A stretch of 64,000 nucleotides of DNA, taken from the NCBI RefSeq assembly GCF_002243515.1, contig NZ_CP022657.1:3953501-4017500 (forward strand). The letters are read 5' to 3'. The notes beneath the pieces were generated by a model. The model was not told where the DNA came from, did no database searches, and saw only the letters and a program-made list of their open reading frames with translations. The translations under genes and the position numbers were made by a program. Below, one piece after another: positions 61,874 to 64,000 of the stretch. The number at the start of each line of letters is the position of its first letter. The first letter of the stretch is position 1. This DNA comes from Tumebacillus algifaecis. Its GTDB lineage: Bacteria > Bacillota > Bacilli > Tumebacillales > Tumebacillaceae.

Positions 61874-63049
61874 TTACCTCGCCAGATAGGTCAGCACGCC
61901 TGCCGTCAGTAACTGCACCCCGATCGGCAACACGCGCTCATCGATGTCAAAGGCCGGATGATGCACATTGTACGAGTCAACCAGCGGCTCGGGATGCTTG
62001 CAACCGAGGAAGGTGAAGCACCCCGGCACCTGTTGCAGAAAATAGGCGAAATCCTCGCCGCTCATCTGCGGCGGCGCATCGAGCACCCGACCCGCTCCGA
62101 ACTGCTCTGCCGCCACTTCGCGCATAAGCTTGGTCGCTTCCGGATGGTTGATCAGCACCGGGTATTTGAACTGGTAGTCCAGTTCGCAGGAAGCCCCAAA
62201 GCCAGCCGCGATCGAGCTGGCGATGCTTTCGATCCGCTTTGGCAACTCCTCTCGCAAAAGCGGGTCGAACGTGCGCACCGTGCCTGTCATCTCCACGACG
62301 TCCGCGATGACGTTCGCTTTGGTGCCGCCTTGGATCGTGCCGATCGACAGCACCGCCGTCTGCGTCGGATCGACCGCCCGCGAGACGATCTGCTGCAACG
62401 CCGTCACGACCTGGGCTGCCACCGGGATCGCATCGAGCGCCAGGTGCGGATAGGCAGCGTGGCCGCCTGTGCCCTTGATGCGCAGCGTAAACTCATCGGC
62501 TGATGCCATCGCCGGCCCCGGCGAAACGGCGACGATCCCCGCCGGGGCAACGGGAGCCATATGGATGCCAAATACCATGTCCACGCCTTCCAGCACACCT
62601 TCTGCGATCATCGGTGCCGCACCGCCCGGCCCTTCTTCGGCAGGCTGAAAAATGAACAGCACATCGCCTGTCAACTCCTCCCGTAGCTCAGCGAGCAACG
62701 TGGCCGCACCGAGCACGATCGTCGTATGCGCATCATGCCCGCAGGCATGCATCTTGCCCGGCACTTTGCTCGCGTACTCACACGACTTGAGATCCTGAAT
62801 CGGCAACGCATCCATGTCAGCGCGCAAGGCCACCGTCTTCCCCTGCTTCGCACCGCGCAAACGCCCGACCACCCCCGTCTTGGCGATGCCCGTCCGCACC
62901 TCAAGCCCGAGGTCGGTCAACCACTCGGCGATGATCTTGCTCGTCCGCACCTCTTCAAATCCCAGTTCAGGATGCTGATGTAAATCCCGACGTGTGGCAA
63001 CTAATCTCGGATATAATTCGGAAAGTCTCTTTTCAAGTAATACTTTCAT
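61874..63049 (-). CDS. M20-family amidohydrolase (hippurate hydrolase/aminoacylase type)
   Basis: The metal ligands of M20D peptidases are visible: RRDLHQHPELGFEE, HACGHDAHTT, QPAEEGPGGA, GIHMAPV and the final His near VHHPAFDIDERVLP. The 391 residues have the catalytic domain split by a lid domain (about 185-295). Such enzymes split N-acyl amino acids or indole conjugates. The start at 63049 is ATG. It lies between unrelated single genes. Confidence 0.92.
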   Translation of the reverse strand: MKVLLEKRLSELYPRLVATRRDLHQHPELGFEEVRTSKIIAEWLTDLGLEVRTGIAKTGVVGRLRGAKQGKTVALRADMDALPIQDLKSCEYASKVPGKMHACGHDAHTTIVLGAATLLAELREELTGDVLFIFQPAEEGPGGAAPMIAEGVLEGVDMVFGIHMAPVAPAGIVAVSPGPAMASADEFTLRIKGTGGHAAYPHLALDAIPVAAQVVTALQQIVSRAVDPTQTAVLSIGTIQGGTKANVIADVVEMTGTVRTFDPLLREELPKRIESIASSIAAGFGASCELDYQFKYPVLINHPEATKLMREVAAEQFGAGRVLDAPPQMSGEDFAYFLQQVPGCFTFLGCKHPEPLVDSYNVHHPAFDIDERVLPIGVQLLTAGVLTYLAR

Positions 63050-63109
63050 TCGCTCGACCTCCTATTTAACTTATTAAAAAGTTCTAACTCTATTATATGT
63101 GATCATAAG

Positions 63110-63137
63110 AAAAAAGACCTCCTGAAAAAGGAGGTCT
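63110..63137 (-). terminator. Terminator of the C26 hydrolase gene
   Basis: AGACCTCC (63115-63122) and GGAGGTCT (63130-63137) pair perfectly; TTTTTTC follows on the minus strand. Confidence 0.9.
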
Positions 63138-63150
63138 CGTTTCTTCCGCA

Positions 63151-63870
63151 TCATTTCGCGTTGCAGGCAGCAACAAACGTTTCGAACAGACGCAGAACCG
63201 TTTGGTCCTTGCGCCACATGTTCTCCGGGTGCCACTGCACACCGAGCAGGAACGGGCCGTGCGGACGCTCGATCGCTTCGATCACGCCGTCATCGGCCAC
63301 GCCCGATACGATCAGCCCCGGTGCCGCATCGCGCACCGCTTGGTGGTGATAGGTGTTGGTGCGGATGCGGGTCGCGCCATAGATCGCATGCAGTTGCGAG
63401 CCTGGCGCGACATTGACATGATGCGCGCCAAACCAGCGCGGTGCTTTTTGGCTGTGCTGGATCAGGTCGCCATCCTTTTGTGACGGAAGGTCTTGATAGA
63501 TCGTCCCGCCCATCAGGATGTTGATCACTTGAACCCCGCGGCAGATGCCGAGCACCGGCTTGCCCTGCTTTTGCATCTCGTCGAACAAAATCGTCTCCAG
63601 CCAGTCGCGTACCGGGCACATCTCCCCATTGCCCGGTACGGGCTGCTCCCCGAACAGCGTCGGGTCCATATCCTCCCCGCCGCCGAGCAGCAGACCGTCC
63701 AGCTTGTGCGCCAGTGCGCGGACATGCTCTTCCTGCTCCAAAAACGGAATGGCAAGCGGTACCGCACCGACTTCAGCTAGAGCATTGGTATAGTCAGCAC
63801 CGACGAAGACACCTTCAACTTCCCGCGAATACGGATGCAGGTACCCGGTCACCCCGATCAATGGTTTCAT
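63151..63870 (-). CDS. Peptidase C26, gamma-glutamyl-GABA hydrolase-type
   Basis: Class I glutamine-amidotransferase-like hydrolase of 239 residues. Nucleophile Cys is in PVLGICRGVQVIN, and His/Glu in LGVQWHPENM; the oxyanion segment is LLLGGGEDMDPTLFGEQP. It resembles PuuD and related enzymes that cleave gamma-glutamyl amides. The exact substrate is open. Single gene with its own terminator. Confidence 0.92.
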   Translation of the reverse strand: MKPLIGVTGYLHPYSREVEGVFVGADYTNALAEVGAVPLAIPFLEQEEHVRALAHKLDGLLLGGGEDMDPTLFGEQPVPGNGEMCPVRDWLETILFDEMQKQGKPVLGICRGVQVINILMGGTIYQDLPSQKDGDLIQHSQKAPRWFGAHHVNVAPGSQLHAIYGATRIRTNTYHHQAVRDAAPGLIVSGVADDGVIEAIERPHGPFLLGVQWHPENMWRKDQTVLRLFETFVAACNAK

Positions 63871-63919
63871 GTTGAAGCTCCTCCCCTATGCCAGGCAGAA
63901 AATCCGATTTCCTGAACGC

Positions 63920-64000
63920 TTACTCAGCCCAAGAATCGAGATAGCGCGCTTGTTCGGTCGACAGCTTGTCGATGCCCACGCCCCATGTTTGCAAACGCAG
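63920..64000 (-). CDS. 3' end of a gene, possibly adenosylhomocysteinase
   Basis: The frame enters from the right edge and stops at TAA 63920-63922 with the C-terminus VGIDKLSTEQARYLDSWAE. This resembles the end of Bacillota S-adenosylhomocysteine hydrolases, but 26 codons are too few for certainty. Confidence 0.4.
   Translation of the reverse strand: MRLQTWGVGIDKLSTEQARYLDSWAE

Noticed and set aside
1-64000. tRNA, rRNA, riboswitch or T-box elements
   Set aside because: None could be recognised by eye. The arginine and thiL operons showed no T-box or TPP-type leader. A covariance-model scan would be needed to exclude small RNAs.

Overview
The window looks like the chromosome of a spore-forming, Gram-positive member of the Bacillota, class Bacilli. 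GC content is moderate to high across most of the window. The gene families point the same way: YjcZ-like and DUF1659/DUF2922 small proteins, yknWXYZ and ydjGHI homologues, DUF1450, a PaiB-like protein and sigma-W-like promoters. A Tumebacillus/Alicyclobacillaceae-type host is my guess from family content, not a demonstrated assignment.

Layout. (1) 1-14.4 kb is an accessory stretch. It holds a broken secreted-protein gene, a TetR/MMPL efflux pair, a HIT hydrolase, several tiny membrane proteins, a ydjGHI-type envelope operon, two CRISPR arrays with related leaders but no cas genes in the window, two secreted/lipoprotein genes and an IS3-type transposase remnant. (2) 14.7-19.2 kb is a compact RiPP-like locus: MFS exporter, E1/ThiF-like enzyme with an N-terminal recognition-type domain, a 27-28 residue Glu-rich precursor candidate, a terminator, then an S9 peptidase. 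(3) 19.5-23.3 kb is a yknWXYZ-type ABC export system behind a sigma-W-like promoter. (4) 23.3-31.3 kb is an arginine operon carA-carB-argF-argG-argH. (5) 31.5-33 kb holds small and unknown proteins. (6) 33.1-38 kb is a second, apparently unusual RiPP locus: DUF3050 heme-oxygenase-like protein, 38-residue Cys-free precursor candidate, B12-type radical SAM protein, DUF692/MNIO enzyme and its partner. (7) 38-43 kb has a membrane-bound phosphatase-like protein, a dense DnaA-box cluster, a parvulin-type foldase and a secreted amidase. (8) 42.8-46.6 kb is thiL-tsaE-tsaB-rimI-tsaD. (9) 46.7-64 kb is mostly housekeeping: glpD, paiB-like, tex, PAP2, pfkB, twin crcB/fluC, a methyltransferase, a DedA-PAP2 fusion, M20 and C26 hydrolases. 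It also contains a regulator-plus-peptide pair of RRNPP quorum-sensing type.

The strongest candidates for something undescribed are the DUF3050/precursor/radical SAM/MNIO locus at 33.1-38.0 kb, the pantocin-like E1 locus at 14.9-19.2 kb, and the NprR-like regulator with an overlapping 46-residue secreted peptide gene at 51.0-52.4 kb. All three small peptides are shorter than common ORF cut-offs and were found by reading the gaps next to the enzymes. All functional names come from motif and architecture recognition by eye; no database search was run.
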